A stretch of DNA of 64,000 nt from contig NW_023501069.1 in assembly GCF_014066305.1 (NCBI RefSeq), positions 346,001-410,000 on the forward strand, given 5' to 3'. The stretch is from Letharia columbiana (lineage: Eukaryota > Ascomycota > Lecanoromycetes > Lecanorales > Parmeliaceae). The position numbers and the translations under genes were made by a program. Numbering within the stretch: position 1 is the stretch's first letter; every line of letters begins with the position of its first letter. The notes under the pieces are model-generated. The model was not told the origin of the DNA and did not search any database. It saw only the letters and a list, made by a program, of their open reading frames with translations. Below, one piece after another: positions 1-10,798 of this stretch.

Positions 1-1290
1 TAGCGTGGTGTTTCACTGCATAGCTTCAGAGGACTTGGGGTAAATATCGAATTATTAGTATTTGGAATCATGGTCAAGAAGGGAGTGTTCGTGTTCAAGT
101 GATGCTGCAGTCCCAATACCTCCCCTTCCTTAATCAAGGTTCTTCAAAGCTTTGATTTGGCAAGAAGTACCTCCAACGACCGACTTCTCGAAGGACTCGT
201 AAGGAACGTCATTTGCTGTTTTAGGGCATCGTGTTTTCGATGCCAATTCCAAATCTTGCGTCTCTCTCTCTTTCTTGCCAGATCTTTCCATTGTGTGTGG
301 CAATGCTCGGGTTGATACCTCAAGTTTGGCTGTATATCTCACTTACTATCATTTTTCCTCTCCCATAAGTTGTTTGTACGCTCAGCACATGGAGCATCCA
401 TACTCACAGTATACACGTCTGTCTCTGGCGAAAAGGCCGCCGCTTTGCCAGTCAATATACAGCACCGGTGCGAATCAATAATGGCAAAGTGGTCACTACC
501 AGAAGCGCCGAGTATCTTGTATTCACAGACCTTTCGTCTCCATCATCGGATGGATCAGCGCTGTTTCCTGCAGAACCCGCAACGGTAGCTCCCACCTTGA
601 CGGTTGCCTCGATTTTGGCGAGCAGGTCGTCTTCGCGTTGTCGGCCGCCGATCTGGGGTTTCCAACGGCTCGAATTTGACCCCACGAGTTGGGAGACCAC
701 CGATAGGGCTCGTGAACAGGGGTTTCGTTATTCCGTAGAGAGCGTTGCCTCCGATTCTGCTCCTGCAGGATGGGGTCCCATTTCGCGGGCCAAGATTCGT
801 AGCCATGATCGTAATTTTCCGGTCGAGGCTGCTCAAGGAGTGTGGGGTGGTAGTTGTACAGTCTACCTATCTGCAACGCGACAGCTCGATTGAGTGGGGA
901 AAACAGTCCATCTCGAATGACTTGTACGGCGCTGAAAAGTCGTTCCGCGGACCGCCGTGTCTCAACGCCGGCGAGTTGCAAAATCTCGGTACACCATGGC
1001 AATCATCGTAGACATGGACGAGCTTTTGCGTCTGAGTACCATCTCATTTGATGAAATCTTGAACTCCATAAGCAGAAGTGTGACGCAGCGTACGAGTAGG
1101 TAACGCTTTCTCGGAACGGATATTTCAGGAACAAGTCATTCTTTTGGTTCGATACCCATTGGCCGTACATTTGGGAGGCTTCCGACTGCCACCTGGTGAC
1201 TAGAGCTCACCTGCCTAGGTACGGGACACACTACCTTACTGTTGTCACTCGTAAGATAAGGTAAGTGTCGCTCTTGAGCTTCCCTTACGC
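1..1290. other. Left-edge stretch without a confident gene
   Basis: I see no gene here that I can name. The best candidate is a minus-strand open frame at 523-1002 (about 159 codons). It is rich in R, P, W and N and has runs such as YESWPAKWDPILQEQNRR that look protein-like. It matches no family I know, and no good start or splice context supports it. Other open frames in the stretch overlap it on both strands and have low-complexity composition. The rest looks like non-coding, moderately AT-rich DNA. Confidence 0.3.
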
Positions 1291-1721
1291 CTATTAGCGT
1301 ATGCACAAAGGTCCGGTGTCCTTGGCGCTGAGAAAATCGCACACACCCCACCAAGAATAGTAGTGAATAGCTTCATGTTCTTCTTTCCGACCTTCCATTA
1401 CTCATAGCAAGCGAAGTTCCTGTATACCTCGCTTAGCGATATCTTAGTATTTCTTTCTTCACCCACAATACCTAATTACAGACCTCCCCTCATTCATTCG
1501 CTCGAGAATCGTGCCCTACCTACTCCATTAAGAAACCCGAAGTCTTAGAATTAGATATTAAAAATTGGGTAAGCGAGGTATATAAAGAACTTCACTTGAT
1601 ATGAGGGTAGCAATAGCATTATGATATTGGATGAAGCATATCTACTACGTACTATTCTTGGTGAGGTGTATGCGATTTTCTCAGCGCCAAGGATTCCGGA
1701 CCTTTGTGCATACGCTAATAG
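1291..1721. mobile_element. Foldback / MITE-like element with ~145-bp terminal inverted repeats
   Basis: The left arm (1291-1435) and right arm (1570-1721) are near reverse complements. The outer ~70 bp differ at only a few positions. The inner parts are more diverged but still share a block ending in TATACCTCGCTTA. The outer ends read CTATTAGCG and CGCTAATAG. About 130 bp of AT-rich DNA lies between the arms and has no open frame. The flanks TTACGC and CATCCC show no clear target-site duplication. Size (431 bp), long inverted repeats and lack of coding sequence fit a non-autonomous foldback or MITE element. The superfamily cannot be assigned from one copy. Confidence 0.75.
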
Positions 1722-1921
1722 CATCCCGCTCCCGTTCCCGAAGTATATTTCAGCTTAGAGTACTCCGGGTACTGTGATTTACTTCCCCAGATAATAAATA
1801 CAACAAAGCGCTTCTCTTCGCCTATAGGCTATGTACCATTTGTGACCTTACAATCTGATTTGCTGGACCTCATTTACACCAACAGCCTCTAATCCATTGT
1901 GTCACGGAATTTGAACCAACA

Positions 1922-2949
1922 ATGGCTACGAATGAACAAGCACTCGATCAGGTTCCCCCACTTGAAAAGGAGCTGGACGAAGCCAGCATCATGTCCTCCC
2001 TTGCCCGCCTGCAAGAGGTTCATATTTCCGTAAGGCATTATCTACCTCTCTAGATAATTTTTCGCACTAATTCGCTGATTGCATGCCCTACAGCTTCGCA
2101 ACCTTCGTGAAACAATCCCCAAAGTCATGGATTCCGTCCTAGTCGACCCCCTCTCTCCAGACCAGCTACACTCGAATTTCTCTCAAGCAGCCAACGGTGC
2201 CGCCCAAGCCATTAAGCATTTCACACAACTAATGGAAGACAGCGGGACCAAAGAGGTGATGGAAAGGGCCAAAGAGAGTAGGACGGAGAACGGCGAAGGC
2301 ATCACAGGGTGGAAGGTCATAGAACATGAGGATTGGCTCGATGTCAAACAGGAGGATGGCAACGATGATGTTGATAAAGAGGAGGAAGGTACCGCCGAGG
2401 CTGGTGACGCTCTCGGCTTGAAAGACGTGAATGAGGCGCTGGACAAGTTTCGTTCCGCACACGTGGGCCTCGAGGCTTCATTGATCGAGGATTCAAGGAT
2501 GGTGACTGTAAGTTGTCTGCGTGGTTTGATTTTAGATGAGTTTTGCTAAATCGTGCAAGCTCCATCTACCTTTGCCAGCTCAAATCAATTTCCAGATTCA
2601 GCTCAATACCACCCCTGAAGGACCTAACAATTACAGCGTTGACAGCAAAGACAAATCAAAACTTCACAGAGCAATTCTTGAGGCAATCAGAACACGTCCT
2701 AGACCAAACGATTTGAATGATCTCCTCGTATGTCTGAAGCTAGCGCCTACTTATCTATGCCATGCTAACCAGGTGCTCAAGGAAATGCTGGCTTCATACT
2801 TGGACATCAAATCAAGACCCTGCGTGAAGTGTTCCCGGCTGCTCGACCGCAATGCTCAGTTCCCGATCATCAGATCAAGAAAAAGGACCAAGCAACCTGA
2901 TGGCCGATTTGCAAGCCAGTGGCTGGCCTTGCACGCAGCATGCAACTAA
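1922..2949 (+). CDS. MED27: Mediator complex subunit 27 (MED27)
   Basis: Likely subunit of the Mediator tail/upper-tail module, a nuclear coactivator linking transcription factors to RNA polymerase II. The model has four exons: 1922-2029, 2094-2507, 2596-2727 and 2773-2949, giving about 276 residues. The N-terminal half is helical (LRNLRETIPKVMDSVL), followed by an acidic low-complexity insert. The C-terminus carries the family's cysteine signature: PCVKC near residues 234-238, then a terminal HAACN, which resembles the end of animal MED27. Introns have GT...AG ends and a good branch site (TGCTAAC in the last). The acceptor of intron 2 is the least certain point: 2595 keeps the frame, while other nearby AGs do not or are AAG. 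The next gene is convergent, 41 bp downstream. Confidence 0.75.
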
Positions 2950-2989
2950 GCCTACTCGTCAGGCACGCCATCATGGGGTGCCCATAGTC

Positions 2990-3511
2990 TCAGCGGTCAG
3001 GAGGATCCCATCTTCCGTTCGCGCTCCGTACCCGAACTGGACAATGGGGCTTGGTCCTGGACCAGTCAACATTGCTCCAGACATGGTCATGAGGCCTGCG
3101 GTATCTTCGAGTCGCGAAGTCGTACTTGGTGTCAGGATCTCTGCGTTGGAAATCAAACACACCGACGAACTCTTCGTCCTGCCGGAAAGGTTTGCCACGA
3201 TTGTCCCAGCGAACGTTATCGCTGTTGGGATGCTGGTGTCCCCGCGTCTTCCAATTACTCCAAATAGGTCGCTCAGGCTGACGAGTGTTCTGTTCTGCGA
3301 TGAAGATGTCGGGGCCTTTGTTGCTGAGGATGTCTTTCCATCTACCCCATAAGCCTCGATGCTTGTCGTTCGGCCATACGAATTGCCATCTGTTGTCTTG
3401 TCTCCACGAGCTGCTAGGGCTTGTTGGTGTTCGACTGGGGCTCCATTGTGGGTCCTGGGATGATGAATCGCTCGAATTTGTTCGTGGAGGGCGGCGCCTG
3501 TTGTACTCCAT
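2990..3511 (-). CDS. Orphan Arg/Trp/Asp-rich fungal protein
   Basis: A single open frame of 173 residues. I recognise no domain. The N-terminus is a disordered, Ser/Pro-rich stretch. The rest has spaced tryptophans and basic/acidic pairs (LWGRWKDILSNKGPDIFI, KYDFATRRYRRPHDHVW), which looks like a genuine conserved fungal orphan family and not random translation. An overlapping, longer open frame on the same strand (2971-3660) has far less natural composition and is treated as its shadow. No signal peptide or membrane segment is seen. It converges on MED27 with a very short intergenic gap. An upstream exon is possible because the start was chosen only as the first in-frame ATG. Confidence 0.55.
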   Translation of the reverse strand: MEYNRRRPPRTNSSDSSSQDPQWSPSRTPTSPSSSWRQDNRWQFVWPNDKHRGLWGRWKDILSNKGPDIFIAEQNTRQPERPIWSNWKTRGHQHPNSDNVRWDNRGKPFRQDEEFVGVFDFQRRDPDTKYDFATRRYRRPHDHVWSNVDWSRTKPHCPVRVRSANGRWDPPDR

Positions 3512-4452
3512 GCTCTATGGGGAGACTGGTGAGATATCTGAAGTGCGATTGTGGCAGATGTGATGCTCTTAAATATGTATAGATTTGATTCACCCAAACA
3601 TTGCCTTGCCCAACATTTTGATCTCCTGGTGTTTGGACGGATACAAGGCAAACATCTCAAGCCTTGCAGCTTAAGTACCTGGGCTCACGCGCACAATCAG
3701 GCAACATTTTCTCGTAAGTTATCGAAGTTTGTCCGAATCACGAAAACAAGACTCGGGTGAGCATCGGAGAGCTGATCCGAGGCCGCCATCCTTTGCTGTT
3801 TCTTTTATCGTCACTTTGGTGCGGTCAGGCAAATTCGGGAGCAACGCCCGAAGGAATTGATACCTTCGTTCATGGTGCATTGCAGATTGGAACATCTAAC
3901 ATTGATGAGATCTTTCAAGACTTGAGATTAGATCTACTCACAATTGCTCACAAGAGGTTCAATGCTAAACAGAATCTTCTCCTTCACCTCAATGTGCGCG
4001 CGATGTACACCTTGGTGGCCGATGGGCTCCGTAGCTCTCGATTGCATTGCTTCCATGATGAAATTGCGCTCCAGAAGAAGTCACAATGAAGCTCGATGCT
4101 ATTTCGAGACACTTCTACCAGTGCGCCTCCGTTCGACCATCCACCCACCAGACCTTCCAGCCTCATAGTCCAATCTCACTACCGTAGTAACCCTATCACT
4201 CCTTCGCCCCCCCCCCCCGGCACACCCTCGTTCACTACAACTTTCTCACAACAACACCAGTAAGCTACAGGCTTCGATCCATCTCATTGAGCAATCCGCC
4301 ACAATCACAAGCTCACACTCGTCGACAACACCTCATTGCACGGGCTCATCAAGCTCCATACATCACCAAACCCATCACCCTTATCATCCGTCGCCCGAGG
4401 CCTTGACCTATGGCCTGACCCTCAGAACCCATCGAGCAAACCACGCAACGCC
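3512..4452. other. Intergenic, with C12 homopolymer
   Basis: No gene supported. A plus-strand open frame at 3757-4089 has a hydrophobic start but no recognisable family. A run of twelve Cs lies at 4207-4218. The stretch 4140-4440 is C/A/T-rich and pyrimidine-biased, like a fungal promoter/5' leader for the gene starting at 4453. Confidence 0.4.
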
Positions 4453-4803
4453 ATGGCCGCCGACGCAGAAGCCTACCGGCAAGCTCAACGCTACGGTCGT
4501 GCTCCCATCACAGTGCGCACCGAGCGAGCGCAGATGTGGGTCGGTGGTGGCAGAGCTCATCGAGCTTTGGTTTTGACGGACCGTTCACCGGGCCATTCGG
4601 GTCGAGAGTGGTGGACGAAGGATGGGCGGTCGAAGCGGACGGTAAAGGAGTTGCGCGGAAGCTTCTGTGGTGCGTGCAACAGTCGGTTGAGTCTCGAGTG
4701 GGCGACTGGATTTGATGTACTTAGGTGGCATGTCGGGGTGGTTACGGGGATGTTTCTTCCGGTAGAGATCGCAAAGATGATGCTTGGCGCCTTGTATCCT
4801 TGA
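4453..4803 (+). CDS. Small hypothetical protein
   Basis: A possible 116-residue protein. I chose the ATG at 4453 because it sits in an excellent context (ACGCCATGGCC) after a pyrimidine-rich leader. The frame is open further upstream to 4336 but with poorer context. The product has a basic middle (REWWTKDGRSKRTVKELRG), two cysteines in FCGACN, and a hydrophobic C-terminal stretch (VGVVTGMFLPVEIAKMMLG) that could be a membrane segment. I recognise no family. An undetected intron or a chance frame are real alternatives. Confidence 0.3.
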   Translation: MAADAEAYRQAQRYGRAPITVRTERAQMWVGGGRAHRALVLTDRSPGHSGREWWTKDGRSKRTVKELRGSFCGACNSRLSLEWATGFDVLRWHVGVVTGMFLPVEIAKMMLGALYP

Positions 4804-6119
4804 TTCTGAGTCGGACCTCTGAGCGAGGGGAAGAGGTGGGAGAATGAGGGATTGGAGAGAGTGGGAGAGCGGACTGCACAAAGTGCTGCTGCTGCTTGAT
4901 GAGAAACGTGGACCTTGAACGGCGCGATGGACTTGCTTTTTGTATCAACAGCGTGAGCTGCTTCTTTGGCTGCTGGTATTATAGAAAGCTTGCCGGAAAA
5001 CACGTGCTGCTCTCTCGAGGCGCTCATTCTTGCTTCTGTCCGCGCACCGCACATTGATTGTATCATCCGTGACTACGTAGATCTTTGCTGAACTTGTTGG
5101 TTCCCGCACGGCTTGAGGAAAGGTGCGTGATGCTTCCCGAGGGCAGTGATCTTTGCCCCCAAAGCGCTCTACCAGGCATCGAAAAAAAAAAAACACAGAG
5201 ATTATGGGGAGCATTGTAGGAGTACCAAACCCTTATGATCACGCATTGAATGTCTCGCACGAGATCAGGGTGAGTACATGCAAGATGGTGGTGTTGGGTG
5301 AAAAGGGGGTGGGCAAATTGCCAAGCGAGCCGGCAAGATTCTGTATCAACACGACGTTGGTGAAGGTCCTACAGCACTGGAAAACTCATGGTGAGGGGAG
5401 GAAAAAATGGGCAAGACACGGAGGAGTATGCCCACTTCTCTTCCCCATCTTTTCGCGCCGGTGGGAGAATTGTGGCAAGGTGGTGAGCCAAGAAAGTGTC
5501 CGTCAAGTCCGGCGGAAGAGGTGCTGGCTGTTGTATTTTTGGAGAGCAAGACACTCACTCAGATCACCAGCGCCCATCAAGGAGATGAAAGGAAGAGACG
5601 AGAACCGAAAACCAAAATAGAAAAAGATTGGTCTGCGTAAGGCAGAGATGTGTTCCAAAGATTTTCGCCTTCTTGTTGGTTTCTATTACATACCAGGTCG
5701 GCGCAAGGGAGCTCGGCAGCGCTATATGCAGTACAAGACGCTAGCATGTGCCAAACCCCCCAAACTTTTGCCAAGGTACATTTGGGAAACCCGATAAGAT
5801 ACTTGGCTCCTATTTGGATATATAAACAAAAAATATTCAAATCATCAAGAGACCCCCAACCCAGCACCGATAAAGGGCCTTACCATCTCAATGCGTCAAC
5901 ATCGTGGTCGCTGTCGCCGCATCACAACTCATACCCACGTACACACACGCAGACATTTCTCCGTACCTGTCGACATCTTGCTGGCCTATCCCCAGTCAAC
6001 ATCAACGGGACATCTTCAGCACCAGGGCTCTTACCTTCTACAACGCGTCTCTGAGAACCACAACCACAACACCGCACCTTCCGCATGACTCTACAGTCTT
6101 TGTCAAAACCGCTGGTACC
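4804..6119. other. Intergenic, 1.3 kb
   Basis: No gene supported. An A12 run lies near 5180. A plus-strand frame beginning at 5204 contains KMVVLGEKGVGK, a P-loop-like string (see findings), but no other GTPase motif follows in any frame. The last ~350 bp are C/A-rich and lie at the 3' side of the TANGO2 gene. Confidence 0.4.
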
Positions 6120-7138
6120 CTACTGGTTCTTCCAGCCCTCGATATCAAATTGGAAGGCGCGATCGCGATCTGGCGCCACCGTTGCTTTGCCGGTCGCATC
6201 ATACAACGTCCTCTCCACAAAATTCACTCGGCCTCGACGATCCACAAGCACAACGGTCTGCTTCTGGGTGCCATACACACCATCAAGTTCATGTTCCTGC
6301 TCTGCTGCTTTCGTCACGTTCTGAACATTGACATGCTGATCATTTTTCGCAGCAGCCAGATCCTCAGCTCTCGATTCCTCCGCGCCCTCACCTCCGATCG
6401 CCGGTATGAAAATGCTCTTGCGCAACTCCTGCACATAGCTATCCCATGGATAGTCTTTAGGCTTCCTAGGCAAAATGTCCTCGCCCAGGATACGGAATAA
6501 ATGTTCGGTGAAGCTGGCTTGAGATCTCTGCTCTGAGAGGTTCTGCTTTATGGCAGAAGACAAGAGCGCTTCTCCTCTGACTACTTTCGGCCAGGACCTG
6601 TTGCCAAAAGCTGCATTGCTGAGACCGATCGTTTCGTCCTTGTCTTTTGCAATCCAGGCCGTGTCCTCGACGTTGGGCGTGCGATTTGAGATGACCGCAA
6701 GAGGCTCTCCAACCTTCCCACATACAAGGCTGAAGCCGCCGACACCCTTCAAGCCCTCATCCTCCACAAGATCGTGAATAAACTTTTCAGTGCCGTCCAA
6801 ACTTTGAGGTTGAGTCAGGAACGCATTGACCATAGCACCCCTGCTCCTGGCTTCTGGCTTGATGGCGCCTTCTTCTCGAAAGTTGGTCAAGACTGCGACG
6901 CGGCCTTGTTTGGTGATGCCAAGCCATGTGCCTTGCTCCTTACGTTGGAGGTCACGACCCCCGAGGACGTTCTCGTTGGGTGAAGCCCACCAATTAGCCG
7001 GCGCTGTTGGGCGGGCGAGGAACTCCTGGTGTGCTCTCAGCTAAAGGAGAGACAAGGCGTCGCACGGCATACATCACGGTTGTTGATCAAGATCAAAGCA
7101 TAGTCCGGATGAGCAGTCGAAAAGAGGGCGATGCACAT
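6120..7138 (-). CDS. TANGO2 / NRDE family protein
   Basis: Homologue of TANGO2 (transport and Golgi organisation 2), a conserved cytosolic/mitochondrial protein implicated in ER-Golgi organisation and lipid or heme handling. Its biochemical role is still debated. There are two exons, 7073-7138 and 6120-7025, split by a 47-bp intron, giving 323 residues. The N-terminus is diagnostic: Met-Cys at positions 1-2 and the family's N-R-D-E motif at residues 20-23, with the intron falling between D and E. FLARPTAPANWW, LGGRDLQRKEQGTWLG and VLTNFRE follow, as in the family. The C-terminal part carries a lineage-specific insert rich in A, E and Q, then FVERTLYD. The gene looks intact. The start is fixed by the short first exon, because the larger frame alone lacks the MC...NRD segment. 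Confidence 0.9.
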
Positions 7139-8569
7139 CCTTGCAGCAGTCGTGCCAGCACACCGTGCAGAACGCACCAAACGCTGCTACAAGTGAGGGA
7201 TAGCGAACCGAGTATGCCAACGTCAAAAGCTGGCGAGGTGCAGGGACTAGAAAAGGCGACGAATACCAGCTACGGGAAGATTACTGGCCCAGCAGGAGAG
7301 TTGGACACGGTGCTCGAGACTTCACAGGGGCAGCAAGCAAGCAAGCAGATTGACGTCGTCGAGAGGATATATGAGTCAAAGATGAAAGGTCCAAGATGAC
7401 AAACTCCAAGAGATGCTACTTCATCGATACAAGAGCCAATCTCCAATCGTTCCTCCATTTGAATGACATGGAGTCTGCGGAGAAAGAGCGGCAAATCAGG
7501 CGTCAAGAGCGGGTACGGCGGAATATTTGTCGATGTTCTTGCATCCACGCTAGCCTTTAGCGTAATTAGATTTTTACATTTAGGTAAGCGAATACGTTAC
7601 AACTGCCTCCTGACAACTACTCAACCTTCAATAAATCTTGTTCATATTTCCATTCCCGGGGGACTATTGAATCCAGAACGAGCGTCTATCTCCGCACCTG
7701 CACCAGCACCAGTACGGAAGACGCCATCTGAAGAAGTAAGAGTCTTGGTCGTGAACGACACATTTTCTATATTGCAAGTCTCAATCGACAGCAAGCTTGA
7801 ATTGACAGAGTGCCGATTGTATACTACATCGACACTTCGTACCTACGAAGTATTTACGTAGCTGATTATGGCAGTCGGGTACTTCTCGATCGATCAAGTA
7901 GTCTGTGAATACGTGGTCTGCATGTAGTTTTTTATAGCAATCTCATATCACTGAGACGAGTCCCTTCAACACCTGTCAAGTAAGAGGATGTAAATCAAGC
8001 ATGAGAGAATTCCGATTCGCAACAGGAAAGCATTAAACAAAAAAACAAAGAAACCCCCCAATCCCCTTCAATACCAAGAATCTTTGGGGGAAAGGTTGGT
8101 GAAAATTGTCATTCTTTTCTGGTACAGCGCCTGCATTGAACGACTTCTACGATTTCTCTTCTGCAGGTAAAGTGACGGTGTTTAGGGAAGAATTGTGAAA
8201 ATCATTGTTATTTTCTGGCAACTGTAGGACTTCTACAAGCTCATCAGGGGTCTTCGCCCTCGTATGTATGCACGATTTTTGCTTGATCCACTCACTGAGC
8301 AAAAGCTAGGACTTAGCGTATCGGCAATGAATGATGAACGACCCCTCACCATCTCGGAATATGCCGAGGTAAGAAGTTGTTGTACCTTACCCCTGATCTA
8401 ACATCTCTCTTTCCTTCTCAGCCCTATCAAAACGTCATCTGACCGTTATCGATAAGCACTGGCATCTAAGGCACCGTCATCTGCTCCGATATCACCTATC
8501 TCCCTCTCTCTTCGCTCCATTGACATCTATCCAGCTTCTTATTTAATTGAGCTGAGTATACATGCAATC
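7139..8569. other. Intergenic, 1.4 kb
   Basis: I see no convincing gene. Between 8098 and 8240 two stretches of about 50 bp resemble each other in direct orientation: TGAAAAT...TTTTCTGG followed by GACTTCTAC, at about 8100-8150 and 8196-8238. The 8480-8560 stretch is T/C-rich and probably the leader of the next gene. Confidence 0.4.
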
Positions 8570-9716
8570 ATGGGCCTGTTTGATATCGTCCCGAATCTAC
8601 TTTCGTAAGTCAAATCATCAGCCAATGCCCCTCCTTCCCCACCTCGGCCCGTTTGCTGCGTGCCCAAAGCTTCCGTAGCACCTCAAAGCGATACCTGCGC
8701 TGACAAGGTCCGATCGGCAGTTCCATCATCACCATCCTCTTCCCAATCTTCGCCTCCTACAAGGCCCTCCGTACCTCTGACCCCGCTCAATTGACACCAT
8801 GGCTGATGTATTGGGTCGTCCTCTCCTGCTTCTCTCTGGTTGAAAGCTGGACTTGGTTCATCCTCGCGTGGTAAGTCGTCAAAGCCTTCCGTTGAACCCC
8901 GAGTGAATGAAGCTGACAGTCTCCAGGCTGCCCTTCTACTCCTCCCTCCGTCTCCTCCTCCTCTGCTACCTCGTCCTTCCTCAAACCCAAGGCGCAAGGT
9001 TCATCTACCAAACCCACATCCACCCGTTCCTCGCCCGCCACGAACACGACATTGACAATCTCATCATCTCCGCCCACGATCGTGCCAAGTCCGCAGGTCT
9101 CACGTACCTCAAGCGCGCAATCGAGTTTGTGAAGGAGAACCTGCTCGGGATCCAACCAAAAGCGACACCGCAGACACCGTCAAGCCAGGGAGGCAATTAT
9201 GCGCAGAGTCTGTTGTCCAGATTCAACTTGCCCAGTGCAAGAGAGGGCTTGGCTGCCCCGGCAGGTGATTTCTACGGGCTGCTGAGTGCGGCGCTGGGAA
9301 CGATAAGCGCTACGGGCGGCACAGGCAGCAGGGAAGTGCAGGCGGAAGACCTCAGTCGATCTGGCACATTGATTCCGCAGGGTATGACATCAGCCTCGGA
9401 GAAGATGACGTTCCTGTCTACGCAGAGGGAGAGGCTGAGGGTTCTGCTGTCAGCGTTGGATAAGGAGGCGGATGGCTTGGGCACCGAGGCGGCCATTGAA
9501 AGGGATGTGGAAAAAAGGTTGACGGGCGAGCAGCTGGGAGAGGGGCTGAGAAAGAGTAGGAGTGAAGCGGAGTTTGAGGAGATTGGGAAGGATGACCTGA
9601 AGGGGGAGGGAGCGAAGCAGCAAGCGAGCGGGTGGATGCCGTGGGCCTGGGGTGCAAAGGGCGAGAGTGGAAACGTGACCAAAGGCAAAACCAGTGGCGT
9701 TGACGCTGGTACCTAA
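8570..9716 (+). CDS. TB2/DP1/HVA22 (REEP/Yop1-like) membrane protein
   Basis: Member of the TB2/DP1/HVA22 family, reticulon-like hairpin proteins that shape tubular ER. There are three exons, 8570-8604, 8721-8870 and 8927-9716, giving 324 residues. The family core is complete: SYKAL, LTPWLMYWVVLSCFSLVE, then the W-F segment, LPFYSSLRLLLLCYLVLPQ with the QGARFIYQ turn, and HPFLARHE. Hydrophobic hairpins fill roughly residues 13-85. The C-terminal ~200 residues are soluble, charged and low-complexity, longer than in yeast Yop1, which is common in moulds. Phases match at both junctions (S at the first, W at the second). The first exon is only 35 nt, so the start depends on that splice. Yop1 itself versus a REEP paralogue cannot be decided here. 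Confidence 0.88.
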
Positions 9717-10162
9717 TGGCAAACGTTCGATGACTACCTGCTCATGAGCAATGATAAGTATGCATTGGTAATGCTCCATCCGCCAGGTCCAATATAGTTT
9801 TCATATCGCAACTAAAGATTACCATGTGTCCCTTCCTATGCCCAGCGATTCTTGGGCTGCTACTCACTTGAAAAGCGCACTTCCTGAAATGTCTACCCCT
9901 TATCGTAAATATTACCCCGGAATTTCGCCAATGCACGCCAGCAGCAAACCGGCTTATGGTCACGCCTGCGCCAGAACGTGCGATTCGCCTCGAGTGCTGA
10001 TAAGAACCGTGCACCACGAAGACGAAGACCCTCAAACTTGAGCCGCAGAAACATCGCGACTGGCTTTTTACTATTGATCGAAATGCATTCATGGGTGCGA
10101 ATTGACCAGATATTCCATGAGACGATGGACTTTCTCACACCGCACCGTGGATATGTTGCAAC
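9717..10162. other. Intergenic, 450 bp
   Basis: No gene, repeat or RNA signature seen. It separates the 3' end of the HVA22 gene from the start of the secreted orphan. Confidence 0.4.
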
Positions 10163-10798
10163 ATGCTCTCCCGGAAGAAAAGATCGCATCCGTCGGCCCT
10201 GTTAGCCTCTGCAGCAATCTTCCTCGTCAGTACATCCACTGCAAATCCCACATCCCTCCGCTCCAACAGCAGACATACCGAGAGCGCTGATCTCATATCT
10301 GCAACCGCTGTCGATCATAGCGTTCGGACCAGTATCCAGACCCACGTCCACGAACGCTCAGATACGACGACACTCCCGCCACGACCTCTCCCCCAGGAAC
10401 CGTATCGTCGGTGGCTGGAACATCATCTTCAACGACCGGGAAGCCTTTTCCCCCTCCTCCAGCACCGCCGAGGCCATCTCGGACATGTACGCCTCCGTCC
10501 ACAACACCCTTGGTGCCCTCATGCGCAACCGGTCCCGAATATTACCCCCGCAAAGGTCCTCTCGCTCACCCACGGCGGTCTGCGCCTCGCTTTCCACGCC
10601 GCCGAACGAGCCGTACCGTGGGGTGCCGCTGATTCTTTCCTGCGGGGGATGGTGGACCTCACCCGCGCGGGGCTCACGGGGCTGGACACTGCGGCTTTCT
10701 ATGACCTGCAAGGGTCGATTTTGTGGTCGAGGGTTGCGATCGGGTTGATTTTGCTGCCGTATGTGAAGGAGGGTGTTGCGCAGAATAAGATTGCTTGA
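10163..10798 (+). CDS. Secreted orphan protein with two apparent frame slips
   Basis: The frame 10163-10798 is open throughout (211 codons). It starts with a basic n-region and a hydrophobic stretch (ALLASAAIFLVSTSTA) like a secretion signal. Its last third (VLSLTHGGLRLAFHAAERAV, LDTAAFYDLQGSILW) looks natural. The middle third does not: in that frame it reads as R/P/H-rich junk. The protein-like reading (RALISYLQPLSIIAFGP, RIVGGWNIIFNDREAFSP, MYASVHNTLGALMRN) is in another frame from about 10242 to 10530. No intron of fitting length and phase explains either switch. So either one extra base near 10230-10290 plus one missing base near 10525-10540 disrupted the gene, or the sequence has two errors. 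I do not recognise the family. Confidence 0.5.
   Translation: MLSRKKRSHPSALLASAAIFLVSTSTANPTSLRSNSRHTESADLISATAVDHSVRTSIQTHVHERSDTTTLPPRPLPQEPYRRWLEHHLQRPGSLFPLLQHRRGHLGHVRLRPQHPWCPHAQPVPNITPAKVLSLTHGGLRLAFHAAERAVPWGAADSFLRGMVDLTRAGLTGLDTAAFYDLQGSILWSRVAIGLILLPYVKEGVAQNKIA

Noticed and set aside
2971..3660. A 229-codon minus-strand frame overlapping the 2990-3511 orphan
   Set aside because: It is longer but has unnatural S/T/R composition. The shorter frame has regular W/R/D spacing as in real proteins.
4557..5066. A 169-codon minus-strand frame
   Set aside because: No family features. It lies antisense to a frame with a good Kozak start, and composition is R/S/P/T-rich as in shadows.
8907..9716. 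Taking the HVA22 protein as starting in exon 3
   Set aside because: Exons 1 and 2 supply the first membrane hairpin and fit in phase.
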